The position numbers and the translations under genes were made by a program. A DNA stretch of 64,000 nucleotides from GCA-2746795 sp964643965 (GTDB lineage: Bacteria > Chloroflexota > Anaerolineae > Promineifilales > Promineifilaceae), in NCBI GenBank assembly GCA_964643965.1, contig CAZXVH010000012.1:1-64000 (forward strand). Reading direction: 5' to 3'. Shown piece after piece: positions 16,355 through 25,170 of the stretch. Numbering within the stretch: the stretch's first letter is position 1; every line of letters starts with the position of its first letter. The notes beneath the pieces are model-generated. The model searched no databases, had not been told where the DNA came from, and saw only the letters and a program-made list of their open reading frames with translations.

Positions 16355-19300
16355 GCCGTCTCCCCATTTTCCCAGGGCAGCCGTTCTAGGGCGTCTGGCC
16401 GATACATGCCGATGAGCAAACGGCCGTTTCCCCCCACACCAGGTTCGGCCACCACCAACTCATGCCGGTCTAAAAGTTGTTCGCCACGGTTCCAGGTGGT
16501 GGTGGGGCGGGTGCCAAACATGGGAGCGCCATCATGTTGGGCCAGCAGGGAGCCATCTTCAGCCAGTAGATGCACAAACACTGTGTAATCCTCCGCCAGC
16601 GCCTCATCCGCCGACCAGATGAGCGACACCGACACGGCGTCGCCAGGTGAAACGGTGAGCGATTGGTCGAGAGGAACAGAACGGCCGTTTACCGTCACAT
16701 AAGCCGCCTCTAGCAAAATTTCCCCATTGAGCAGGGCGTTGACCAGCGTGGCCGCTTCGTTGGCCGTGCGCAGCGGGCGGAAGGCCCAAAGCTGTTGATT
16801 CTGATACGGCGTGTGCCGCTCGTGCAGCAGGTGATAATCCAGCCAGCGCCCCACAATGTTTTCCGCATCCCACGTCTCAGAGGGGTACGGGGCGAACCAA
16901 AGGCGGTCATAGGCGTCCGCCAACCGTTGCAACGCCTGTTCCGTTTCTGCCTGCGCTGCCTGGGGGGACGTGGGCTGCATGGCTGTGGGCAGTCCCGTAT
17001 GGCGCAGATAATAGCCCCAGACCGGGTCGGGGAACTGCGCCAAAAACAGGTCGCCGGGCCGGGCGTGGGCGCTGATTTCGGCGGCCGCTTCCCGGTAGCC
17101 GTTGGAACGGCTGTAAGCCGGGTCAAAGTAGTAATTTCTCAGGCCAATGCCGTTGGCGGCCATCACCATAAGCGCCGCCAACGCCGCCGCCACGCGCCAG
17201 CCGCGCCAGCGCTGCCGCCGCAAGAGCAACAGTCCCACGCTAAACAGCAGCCACCAGGCCGGCGCGGCCACGCTGATATAAAAACTGTTAAAGGTGGCGC
17301 GGCTGAAGCGAATGAGATAAATCAGGAGAACGGCCGTTGCCAGCCATCCCCCCAACAGCAGCCCCCAGGCCGGTTTCTGTTTGAATAGCCATAAAGCGCC
17401 CAGCGTCACCACCAACAGCGCCGCCACAAACAACCAACGCGGCCACCAGTCAGCTACCGCGCTGCCGCTGGTCAGCGCGACGCCGATTTCAGCGAGATAC
17501 TGCGCCAGTTCCGGTTTACTGGGATCGCTCAACTGCCCGGCAGCCAACAAGCCGCGCAGCACGGTGACGGCCCAGGGCAGGAACAGCAGCCCCGCCATTG
17601 TGCCCGCCAACAGCCACGCGCCCAATTTACGCAAACGGCCGTTACCCCCCGTTCCCAATACATACAAACCATGCGCCGCCAAAATAAACAGGCCGTAATA
17701 ATGGCTGTACACCGCCAACGCCGCCGCCAGGATGTAAACCGCCCAGTACCAGTTGCGCTTCATGCCGTCCCGTTCGGCCGTGCCTGCCCCGGCGTCAACC
17801 AGTTTCCACACCAGAATCACCGTCGCCAGCAGGCTGAACAAGAGCGTCAGCATGTATTGGTTGCGCACATCCTGGCTCAACCAGATGAGCAGGGAGGAAA
17901 GCGCCAGCCAAAACGCCGCCAGCAGCCCCAAACGGCGGCCGCCGAGCAGCCGCCCCAGTTGAAACAGCAGCGGCAGCAGCAGTAAGCCGGACAGCGCGGA
18001 CAAATAACGCAGGGCAAACTCGCTGTCGCCGCCCAGCGCCAGCCAGCCATGCAGCAGCAGGTAGTGGAGGGGTGAATGTGGGTCTCCTTCGGCGATGAGG
18101 GCGGGCGTGATCTCAGCGATGGGCAGGCGGGCGAACAGGTAGCTGAACGCTTCGTCGCCCCGTAATTCCTGGTCCCCTAAATGAAACACACGCAAGCCAA
18201 AGGCCAGCCAGAATATGCCCACCGCCAGCATCAGCCATTGCTTCTTTTGCAGGGTGGTGTTTAAGCCGGGCGTTGTCATGTTTAGTTTGGGCAAATGGAA
18301 CCGGGAAGCGGCGGGGCGCAGGGCGGGGATAGGCTGCCAGCGCCACGCCAGAACCAGCGCCGCCAGCAGCGTCAGCAGAGAGACGGCCGTTCCCACTTTC
18401 ACATCCCAGGGCGAAAACCGCAGCACGATCTCGTAAGAACCGGCGGGCAGGATTAGCGCTTGCAAAGCATAATCGGCCGTTTCCAGGGGCCACGTTTCAC
18501 CGTTGACAGTCGCCTGCCAACCGGGATAAGCCCATTCGCTGATCACCAGGACGCCCGGCGCACCTGTGCTGACCTGGATGTGGCGTTGGCTGGCATTTGT
18601 TTGCGTCAGGGTGACGGTGGGCGGTGCAGCGGGCGGCGCAACTCCTGTTATCTCGCCAGACAGCCTGGTTAACACCACCTCGTTTGCCGGATCAAATTCC
18701 GGCTGCTGCAAGCGGGCAAATGCGGCCTCGTCAGTTTCCACTGCCTGCGCGTCATAGACCATCCAGGCGCGGGGCAGGCTGTTTTCATAGCGGTAAAGGG
18801 TGGCGGCTACTGGTTGATCCGGGAAAACGGAACTGTTTACCGGGGCCACCGCCACCAGGCTCTCTACAAACGGCTCGGCGGCCACCACATGGGTCACGTT
18901 GAGCAGGCGCCAGCGCGTTTCGGGAGATAGTTCATCCAATTTAGCCAGGCTTTGCGGCCGCAGCGGGCTGATGCCGCGCACATCTTGCAAACCGTGCAGT
19001 TCGCCCACATTGGCTAAGAAAAATCCCTGCGTTTCAAGACGGCCGGGCGCATCCTCCTGGAGCGTGGTCAACCAATCCGGCTGCGGCCAGAAAATGGTCG
19101 GCGAACCGGCCTGGTAGTTAAGCTGCTGCCGTGACAATAAAAAGAGATCCAGGCAAAGCAGCAAGATGAGGGCCAAACTGCGCCAGGCGGCCCCTTTGCG
19201 CGACCAAAGCAGGAGGAGGGTGACGGCCGTTATCACCCCTTGCTGCCACCACAACCAAAACCACTCTGTCTTTTTAACGGCCGTTAACAAAAAGCCGCAG

Positions 19301-20502
19301 AACAGCAGCCCGCCCACCAGCAGCCAGAGCAGGCGGCGCAGCCCTTGTTGGCGCGTCGGTTCCGGGGCGTTTTGCCAGCCGGCCAGTCCCAGCGCCGCCA
19401 GCAGCGCCAGGCTCAAACTAAAGAGGCTGACGATGCGTTCCTGCTGGCGAAAGAGCGAGAAGCCAGGCGCCACGCGATAAACCAGTTCAAATAAAATGCC
19501 CTTGTCGCCCAACGATAAAATCAGCGTCAGCGCCGCTACCCCCGTCCAGAACAGGATTTCCGCACGGGCGTCAGGCAGGTCTGCCTGGCGGGGCAGCAGC
19601 CAGGCCAACAGCGCCAATGCCAGGGCGGGCAGCCCCACATACATAGAGACCCAGCCTGTAAACGGCCCGGGAAGCCACAGCTGCACATAGTCAAGTAGGG
19701 CAAACCCCTTGGCCACAAATTCATAACCCACGTCGCTGCGGGTGCTGACCAGGGTATAACGTAGAGCGGGCAGCCAGGCGGCGGCGGACAGGCCAACGGC
19801 CGTTACCGCCACCACCCCGCCCAAAATCAGCAGCCACCGCCACTGCCACCGCGCCCGCAGCGCCAGGAAAACAAAATAAAACGCCGCCAGGTAGCTGATG
19901 TGCAAAAACGTCTGCGGATGCCCGGCCAGAAAGCTGAATCCCAATACCAGCCCCGCGCCAACCATCCAGGGCAGCGGTGACTGAGCCTGTCGAAGTCCGC
20001 GCCGCAGCAGCAGCAAAACCAACGGCAGCCAGGCCACCGTTTCCAGCAGCGCCAATTGCAGCAGTGGGTAAGAGGTGACAAACCCGCCCAGGCCAAACGT
20101 CACCGCCGCAATGAGGCCCGACCACCGATTTTGGGTGATATCATAGGCCAGAAAATAGGTGAAAACGCCCAACAGCCAGATGTGGAGCAGCCCTTCCACT
20201 TCCAGGGCATAGTAGGGGAAAGACCAGGGAGCGCTCAGAAAAATGGTGAGCCAGCGCGGCAGATAAAAAACGGCCGCCTGCGTATCGGCGGCAAAGGGAA
20301 AACCGGCATAACTGCCCGGCGACCAGAGCGGCAGCCGGCCGGCCAACATCTCTTGCGCCTGGAAGCGGCCAAAGGTATGGAACTGGCTGAGCAAATCACT
20401 TTGCGCCAGATATTCCCGCCCCAGCAGCAGCGTGGCGAAAAAAAGCGCCCACAGCCCCGTCCACAAAGCGAGTACGCCCCACGTTTTTTGGCGCTCGCTC
20501 AT
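16330..20502 (-). CDS. Giant membrane protein: YfhO-like half fused to GT39-type glycosyltransferase half
   Basis: Protein of 1390 aa. Residues ~1-730 look like YfhO (many TM helices; DLLSQFHTFGRFQ, LPLWSPGSYAGFPF, and a soluble end with ISEWAYPGWQATVNG). Residues ~775-1200 look like a GT39/ArnT-type polyprenyl-sugar transferase, with LRGDEAFSYLF, the first-loop acidic motif that binds the donor, and HSPLHYLLLHGWL. The last ~120 residues are the extracytoplasmic module shared with the next three genes. Such proteins move sugars from lipid carriers to cell-surface molecules. It starts 1 base after the stop of the upstream gene, with GGGGAAATAAG before the ATG. The C-terminal residues come from the heptamer repeat. 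Confidence 0.85.
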   Translation of the reverse strand: MSERQKTWGVLALWTGLWALFFATLLLGREYLAQSDLLSQFHTFGRFQAQEMLAGRLPLWSPGSYAGFPFAADTQAAVFYLPRWLTIFLSAPWSFPYYALEVEGLLHIWLLGVFTYFLAYDITQNRWSGLIAAVTFGLGGFVTSYPLLQLALLETVAWLPLVLLLLRRGLRQAQSPLPWMVGAGLVLGFSFLAGHPQTFLHISYLAAFYFVFLALRARWQWRWLLILGGVVAVTAVGLSAAAWLPALRYTLVSTRSDVGYEFVAKGFALLDYVQLWLPGPFTGWVSMYVGLPALALALLAWLLPRQADLPDARAEILFWTGVAALTLILSLGDKGILFELVYRVAPGFSLFRQQERIVSLFSLSLALLAALGLAGWQNAPEPTRQQGLRRLLWLLVGGLLFCGFLLTAVKKTEWFWLWWQQGVITAVTLLLLWSRKGAAWRSLALILLLCLDLFLLSRQQLNYQAGSPTIFWPQPDWLTTLQEDAPGRLETQGFFLANVGELHGLQDVRGISPLRPQSLAKLDELSPETRWRLLNVTHVVAAEPFVESLVAVAPVNSSVFPDQPVAATLYRYENSLPRAWMVYDAQAVETDEAAFARLQQPEFDPANEVVLTRLSGEITGVAPPAAPPTVTLTQTNASQRHIQVSTGAPGVLVISEWAYPGWQATVNGETWPLETADYALQALILPAGSYEIVLRFSPWDVKVGTAVSLLTLLAALVLAWRWQPIPALRPAASRFHLPKLNMTTPGLNTTLQKKQWLMLAVGIFWLAFGLRVFHLGDQELRGDEAFSYLFARLPIAEITPALIAEGDPHSPLHYLLLHGWLALGGDSEFALRYLSALSGLLLLPLLFQLGRLLGGRRLGLLAAFWLALSSLLIWLSQDVRNQYMLTLLFSLLATVILVWKLVDAGAGTAERDGMKRNWYWAVYILAAALAVYSHYYGLFILAAHGLYVLGTGGNGRLRKLGAWLLAGTMAGLLFLPWAVTVLRGLLAAGQLSDPSKPELAQYLAEIGVALTSGSAVADWWPRWLFVAALLVVTLGALWLFKQKPAWGLLLGGWLATAVLLIYLIRFSRATFNSFYISVAAPAWWLLFSVGLLLLRRQRWRGWRVAAALAALMVMAANGIGLRNYYFDPAYSRSNGYREAAAEISAHARPGDLFLAQFPDPVWGYYLRHTGLPTAMQPTSPQAAQAETEQALQRLADAYDRLWFAPYPSETWDAENIVGRWLDYHLLHERHTPYQNQQLWAFRPLRTANEAATLVNALLNGEILLEAAYVTVNGRSVPLDQSLTVSPGDAVSVSLIWSADEALAEDYTVFVHLLAEDGSLLAQHDGAPMFGTRPTTTWNRGEQLLDRHELVVAEPGVGGNGRLLIGMYRPDALERLPWENGETAWTVNSGQ
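19981..19995. repeat. Dispersed repeat copy inside a coding region
   Basis: CTGAGCCTGTCGAAG, a copy of the 17-bp dispersed motif, lies inside the YfhO-like half of the 1390-aa gene and is translated in frame. Confidence 0.6.
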
Positions 20503-20503
20503 C

Positions 20504-22735
20504 TTATTTCCCCACCGGCAGCGTTAACTCGATGAAATCCACGGCTTCATCCTGGCGCAGCAGGCGAGCGCCGCTTCCCGGTTCGTACCAGCCGATGAGC
20601 AGGGGATAGCGGCCCGGCGGCAGGTCGGCCGGTACGCTCAACCAATGCTGATCATCAACCACATCTCCGGCCTGCCACAGGCTGGTGGGGTAAAAATTGC
20701 CCACGGGCGGGGCGTCGGCGCTGGCGATCATTTGCCGGCGGCCGTCGAGCAGCTGCACGAAGACGGTGTAATCCTGGGGGGGCGTGGCGGCGGCCTGCCA
20801 GTAAAATGTGAGGGGGATGGTGGTTCCGGCAACGGCCGTTGCCGGCAAATCCGCGCCCCGCAGGGTGATCCCTTCAGCAAAAGGGATGTTGAGCGGCAGC
20901 GTCGGCTGGATCTCAGGCGCGCTCTCCGGCGAAAGGGCGGCCCGCTCGCCCACCAGCAGCGGATCGAGGGGCAGCCCGGCCGGGTTGAGCGCGGGCAGGG
21001 GTTTACCGGCTGCCAGGTCATATAAGCTGAGGGAGACGAGCAGTTGGGTGGGCATAACGGCCGTTTCATCCGCATAAACGTGGTAGTCGTCCCGGTAAAT
21101 GTCGCCCGCCTGCCAATGGCTGGTGGGGATCAGGCCCATCGCCGGATGGCGGTTGATGGACCCCACCGATTCATACGCCCGCCCCAACAGGTGGACGCTG
21201 CTCAAATAATCGGCGGCGGTTGGTTCTGCCGCCTGCCAGTAAACGGTCAGCGTCACCGGCTCGCCAGGCTGGATGTGCTGGCCTGGTTCCATAACTACGC
21301 CGATCAGTTGTAAACGGCCGTTTTCGGTGACAAAGGTGATCGGTTCGGCCAACCGCGCCTCAGCCGGGATGTCTGCCAGCGGTGGGGGCAGGGCATAGGC
21401 CGGCCGGATGGTGAGCCAGGGCAGCAGCAGGGCAATGAGCAGCATGATCCCCGCCAGGCCGGCCGCCAGCCGGGGTTGCCATGCCTCGTTGACCCAGCTT
21501 AACAGGCCATACGCCAGCAGCGCCATCATGCCCCCCAATGCCGGAAACAGCAGCCGCCCCTGGAACGCCGGGGAGATGATATTCCAACGCACCAACAAGA
21601 GAAATAAAACGGCCGTCCAGGCCAACGGCAGCCAGCCGCCGGAAGCAATCAGCTGGGTTCGTTTCCTGAGCCATTGCCGGATGAGTCCGGCCGTGCCCCC
21701 CAGCGCCACCCCGTTAAAAAAGAGATAGACAGGTTCCGGCGCACTCACATTGACGCCGCCAAACAAGCCCCAAAAGCTGCGATAAAAAGTGCCGAACTCT
21801 TCCAGCCACCCCTGCCAGCGAATGGGCGTGTCCCGTGTGCCTTGCACCGCCACAAAGACGTTGAGAGCGGTCAGATCGCCGTAAACAAGCCAGTTGCGGG
21901 TAAACCACCAGCCGGAAATCAGCAGCGCCGTCAGCAAGGTGATGACGCCGCCAACAAAGAGGATGCGCCCATTTTTCTGCCGCCAGGCCAGCCAGGCCAG
22001 CGCCAGCCCCGCCAACCCCAGCAACGCGCCCAGGCTCAGTTTGGTCAGGATGCCCGCCCCTAAAACCAGTCCTAAAATGAGATAGCGCCCCCATTTTTGC
22101 GTCGGATGGGGCGCATCCTGCCACAGCTTGACGAGCAAATAGAGACCCAGGCCGCCCAAAAAGTTAGCCAGGGAATCATTGTTGACGGCGGCGCTGACAA
22201 AGAGAAACATGGGATTGAAGGCCACCAATGCGGCCGCCAACAAACCGGTTCGCGCTGAAAAGAGCGCCTGGCCCAACAAGGCGGTGATGAAGATCACGCC
22301 CACTCCCAACAAAATAGAGGCCAGGCGAATGAGATACACGGCCAACACCGTGCCCTGCCAGGGAAACTGCGTCTGATCGGGCGGGTGGAGGATGAGGTTT
22401 TTGTTGCCCACTTGGTTGGGGTTGCCGATGAAGGCGAAATGATTGAGGTTGTGAACGGCCGGTAAATCGCTTGTATCGATGAAGGCGGTGAGGCCGGCCA
22501 TGAGCAGGTAGTAGAGCGGCGGCTGCGCCCCTTCTTGCAGCCAGCGGCCGGGATCCTCGGGATCCAGAACAGGCAGCTTGCCACTGGTCTGAATATGCTG
22601 CACCACCGGATAATGCTTGTATTCGTCTGAGGCTTCCAGCGGCGGCGTGGCCCAGGCATACGTCAACGCCGCCCCTACATAGAGCAGGAGAATGAGCAAA
22701 AGCAGGTGTTGTTGGCGGCGGGTGAATTTGGTCAT
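20504..22735 (-). CDS. Polytopic GT39-like glycosyltransferase with two C-terminal modules
   Basis: Protein of 743 aa. The N-terminal helix leads into ATPPLEASDEYKHYPVVQHI, the DE-containing first loop typical of GT39/DUF2142-type transferases, then AQPPLYYLLMAG and about ten more TM helices to residue ~450. Two copies of the shared ~120-residue module follow (PTSHWQAGDIYRDDYHVY and PTSLWQAGDVVDDQHWLSVP). The active side is expected to be extracytoplasmic, using a polyprenyl-phosphate sugar; acceptor and donor are unknown. It lies between genes of the same kind, in one transcription unit. No ribosome site is evident; the start lies just past a heptamer array. Confidence 0.85.
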   Translation of the reverse strand: MTKFTRRQQHLLLLILLLYVGAALTYAWATPPLEASDEYKHYPVVQHIQTSGKLPVLDPEDPGRWLQEGAQPPLYYLLMAGLTAFIDTSDLPAVHNLNHFAFIGNPNQVGNKNLILHPPDQTQFPWQGTVLAVYLIRLASILLGVGVIFITALLGQALFSARTGLLAAALVAFNPMFLFVSAAVNNDSLANFLGGLGLYLLVKLWQDAPHPTQKWGRYLILGLVLGAGILTKLSLGALLGLAGLALAWLAWRQKNGRILFVGGVITLLTALLISGWWFTRNWLVYGDLTALNVFVAVQGTRDTPIRWQGWLEEFGTFYRSFWGLFGGVNVSAPEPVYLFFNGVALGGTAGLIRQWLRKRTQLIASGGWLPLAWTAVLFLLLVRWNIISPAFQGRLLFPALGGMMALLAYGLLSWVNEAWQPRLAAGLAGIMLLIALLLPWLTIRPAYALPPPLADIPAEARLAEPITFVTENGRLQLIGVVMEPGQHIQPGEPVTLTVYWQAAEPTAADYLSSVHLLGRAYESVGSINRHPAMGLIPTSHWQAGDIYRDDYHVYADETAVMPTQLLVSLSLYDLAAGKPLPALNPAGLPLDPLLVGERAALSPESAPEIQPTLPLNIPFAEGITLRGADLPATAVAGTTIPLTFYWQAAATPPQDYTVFVQLLDGRRQMIASADAPPVGNFYPTSLWQAGDVVDDQHWLSVPADLPPGRYPLLIGWYEPGSGARLLRQDEAVDFIELTLPVGK

Positions 22736-22742
22736 CGGTTAT

Positions 22743-22806
22743 CAGTTTACAGTTTACAGTTTGCAGTCCACAGTCCACTGTCTACTGTTTACTGTCCACT
22801 GTCCAC
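22743..22806. repeat. Heptamer repeat AGTTTAC / AGTCCAC / ACTGTCC
   Basis: About nine 7-bp units fill the gap between two glycosyltransferase-like genes and extend into the 3' end of the upstream one, where they encode DSGQ and the stop codon. Confidence 0.88.
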
Positions 22807-25170
22807 TCTCTCCACCCACCCCACCTGGTACACATCATCCGGCTGGCGAACGCCGTTGACGCTGAGGGGCAGGCGGGTGAAGGTTTGGGCATCGTATAAA
22901 CCAAGCCAGAGGGGATAACGGCCGTTTCCCACCCCCTCTGGCATCACAATGGTATAGCTGTCGTCAATCAACTCGCCAGCCTGCCACAAGTGGGTGGGGT
23001 AACGGCCGTTGATGGGTTGATTGTCCCCGGTGGCTAAGGGCGGCTGTCCCGGCTGGCCCAAATGCAGCAGGGTGGTGTAATCGTGCCCCGGGGCGGCGGT
23101 GACGCGCCACTGCACGGAGACGGTGATGGTATCTCCAGGGGCGGCGCTGGTGGGAGCAAAGGTAACGGCCGTTAATTCTATGCCATCGCCCATATTTGCC
23201 AAAGCGGGGGCGGGATTGGTGGGCCAGCTTTCTGGCTCCACTTCAAGGCGGCCGGCCAGGGCGCGGCTCGTTTCACCCACCAATCCCACGTAAGCTTCAG
23301 CCCAGACTGGCGCTTCAATCTCGTCAGCCAGGCGCAGGGCGAAGCGGTCGGCGATGATCTGGTTTGGCGACCACAGATTGGCCGGGTAGAGGCCCCGGCC
23401 GTGGTAACCTTGCGCCTGGCCGATGCCAGTCAGGTCGCGCCCCAAAATTTCTAAGGTGAATTCAGGCGGGTCAGTGGGGGGATCGCTGGCTTGCCAATAG
23501 AGGGTGAGCCAGATGTCGTCTCCGGGAACGGCCGTTTCTGTGTCTATCTCTGCGCCCACCAACTGGAGTCCCTGCCCCATGTCAGCCAGCAGTGGTGCGG
23601 CCGTCGGCGGTAGAGCCTCTAAAACGGGCGGTCGGGCATAGGCGGGCTGGATCACAAAAAATAGCGAGAGCAGCGAGGTAGCCAGCGCCAGCAGCGGCGC
23701 GGCCACCATGACCGCTCTGGAATCAAAACGGCTCAAGCCGTAAGCCACGCCCAACGCCAGAGGCAGGATGGCGGGCAGCAGCAGCCGCCCCTGCGCCGCT
23801 TCTGTCTTAAACATAAACAGCGCCAGCCCGGCATAAACGATTACCACCCAGACCCCCAGCAGAACGGCCGTGAACCAGGGTTGTTGGAGAATAGAGAGTA
23901 AAGATTGGAGATCAACTGTATCGAAAAAAGATTGTTTTTCCGCAGATTTCGCAGATTTTTCTCTCGGATAACGTTGCGTTTTTGCCTCAATTTCAGCTTC
24001 GATCAACACAGGTTTGTCTGAGTTTTTTTCTGTAGATTCAATCGTCACTCTTTGATTTTTATTTTTTAGCAAGCCGTACACGAAACCGGCCAACGCCGTG
24101 AGGACAATGGCGTCCCAAATCCAGTAAACGGCCGGCGGCGGGCGCAGATTGAACCAACCAAAGAGGGCGAACAGAGAAGGCCAGATCGCCCGCCATTCGC
24201 CCAAAACCTGGAGCAGCGTCGCCTGCCGGTCGCCGCCGGCGAAGGCTACAAACATGTTGGCGGCAGTGATGTCCTGGTAAAGCTGCCAATTGCGCAGCCA
24301 GAGCCAGCCGCCCATGAGCAGGGCGGGCAGGAGGAGGAGTGAAAGGTTGATGATTAAAGAACGACTCCTGAGCCTGTCGAAAGAGTGGCGAGCGGCGGGT
24401 GGCGTTTCTTTGAGCCAGGCCAGGATGAGGACGAGGAAGGCGTAGAGCAGGAGCAGGATCCCGGCGTTTTTGGATAAGATAGCTAATCCCACCGTGATGC
24501 CGAGCAGCAAGGAACGGCCGTGCTGCGCAGAGCGGAAACGGCCGTTTCCCCCCCCACTTAACCAGATGTACAGCAGCTGCCACAAAGCAGCTGAGGCCAG
24601 AAAAATAATGAGGGGATCGTTGCTGATGGCGCTGTGCAAAAAGTTGAACTGGGGCAAAAAGGCGACCAGCGCCGTTGCCAACAGAGCGCGTTCCGGCCGC
24701 CCCGGCCACAGCAGGCGGCCGCTGCCATAAATGCAGAGCAGGGTTCCCAACCCTAAAACTGTTGACATCCCGCGCAGGAGATGGGCAGCCAGCGCACTTC
24801 CTTGCCAGGGGAACGCTTCATTTGCCGTATGGACGGCCCAATTTATGTTTGTTAACGCCGAGGCGTCGCCGAGGCGGGCGTGAGGATTGAGCCAGATTTC
24901 TGTTTGGGCCTGGCTGGTCTCAAAGGGGGCTGCCAGCAGTGCGCCCAGCAGGTAATAAAGCGGCGGTTGGGCCGCTTCCTGGCGCTGCCACTCATTTTGT
25001 AGATCGGCGATGGGTAAACGGCCGTTTTCGGCAATAAAGGTCACGGTGAAAAAATGATGGTGTTCGTCCGGCGCTTCAAAGAGCGGGTTGAGTACGCCGT
25101 AGCCCACCGTCAGCAGCAGGTACAGCCCCACGATCAGCGCCAGCAGCCATTTAGACGGTTTGGCGCTCAT
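22789..25170 (-). CDS. Polytopic GT39-like glycosyltransferase with two C-terminal modules
   Basis: Protein of 793 aa, clearly paralogous to the 743-aa neighbour: LNPLFEAPDEHHHFFTVTFI in the first loop, AAQPPLYYLLGALL, about ten TM helices, then two copies of the shared module (LYPANLWSPNQIIADRF; PTHLWQAGELIDDSYTIVMP). Unlike its paralogues it has a hydrophilic insert near residues 375-430 (EKNSDKPVLIEAEIEAK and onward) between TM helices. The insert has a different base composition and may be a late insertion. Its ATG overlaps the TGA of the upstream gene (ATGA), so the two are translationally coupled. Donor and acceptor are unknown. Confidence 0.85.
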   Translation of the reverse strand: MSAKPSKWLLALIVGLYLLLTVGYGVLNPLFEAPDEHHHFFTVTFIAENGRLPIADLQNEWQRQEAAQPPLYYLLGALLAAPFETSQAQTEIWLNPHARLGDASALTNINWAVHTANEAFPWQGSALAAHLLRGMSTVLGLGTLLCIYGSGRLLWPGRPERALLATALVAFLPQFNFLHSAISNDPLIIFLASAALWQLLYIWLSGGGNGRFRSAQHGRSLLLGITVGLAILSKNAGILLLLYAFLVLILAWLKETPPAARHSFDRLRSRSLIINLSLLLLPALLMGGWLWLRNWQLYQDITAANMFVAFAGGDRQATLLQVLGEWRAIWPSLFALFGWFNLRPPPAVYWIWDAIVLTALAGFVYGLLKNKNQRVTIESTEKNSDKPVLIEAEIEAKTQRYPREKSAKSAEKQSFFDTVDLQSLLSILQQPWFTAVLLGVWVVIVYAGLALFMFKTEAAQGRLLLPAILPLALGVAYGLSRFDSRAVMVAAPLLALATSLLSLFFVIQPAYARPPVLEALPPTAAPLLADMGQGLQLVGAEIDTETAVPGDDIWLTLYWQASDPPTDPPEFTLEILGRDLTGIGQAQGYHGRGLYPANLWSPNQIIADRFALRLADEIEAPVWAEAYVGLVGETSRALAGRLEVEPESWPTNPAPALANMGDGIELTAVTFAPTSAAPGDTITVSVQWRVTAAPGHDYTTLLHLGQPGQPPLATGDNQPINGRYPTHLWQAGELIDDSYTIVMPEGVGNGRYPLWLGLYDAQTFTRLPLSVNGVRQPDDVYQVGWVERVDSGQ
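24367..24381. repeat. Dispersed repeat copy inside a coding region
   Basis: CCTGAGCCTGTCGAA lies inside the 793-aa gene, translated as HSFDRLRS. This peptide is the typical read-through of this repeat class. Confidence 0.6.
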
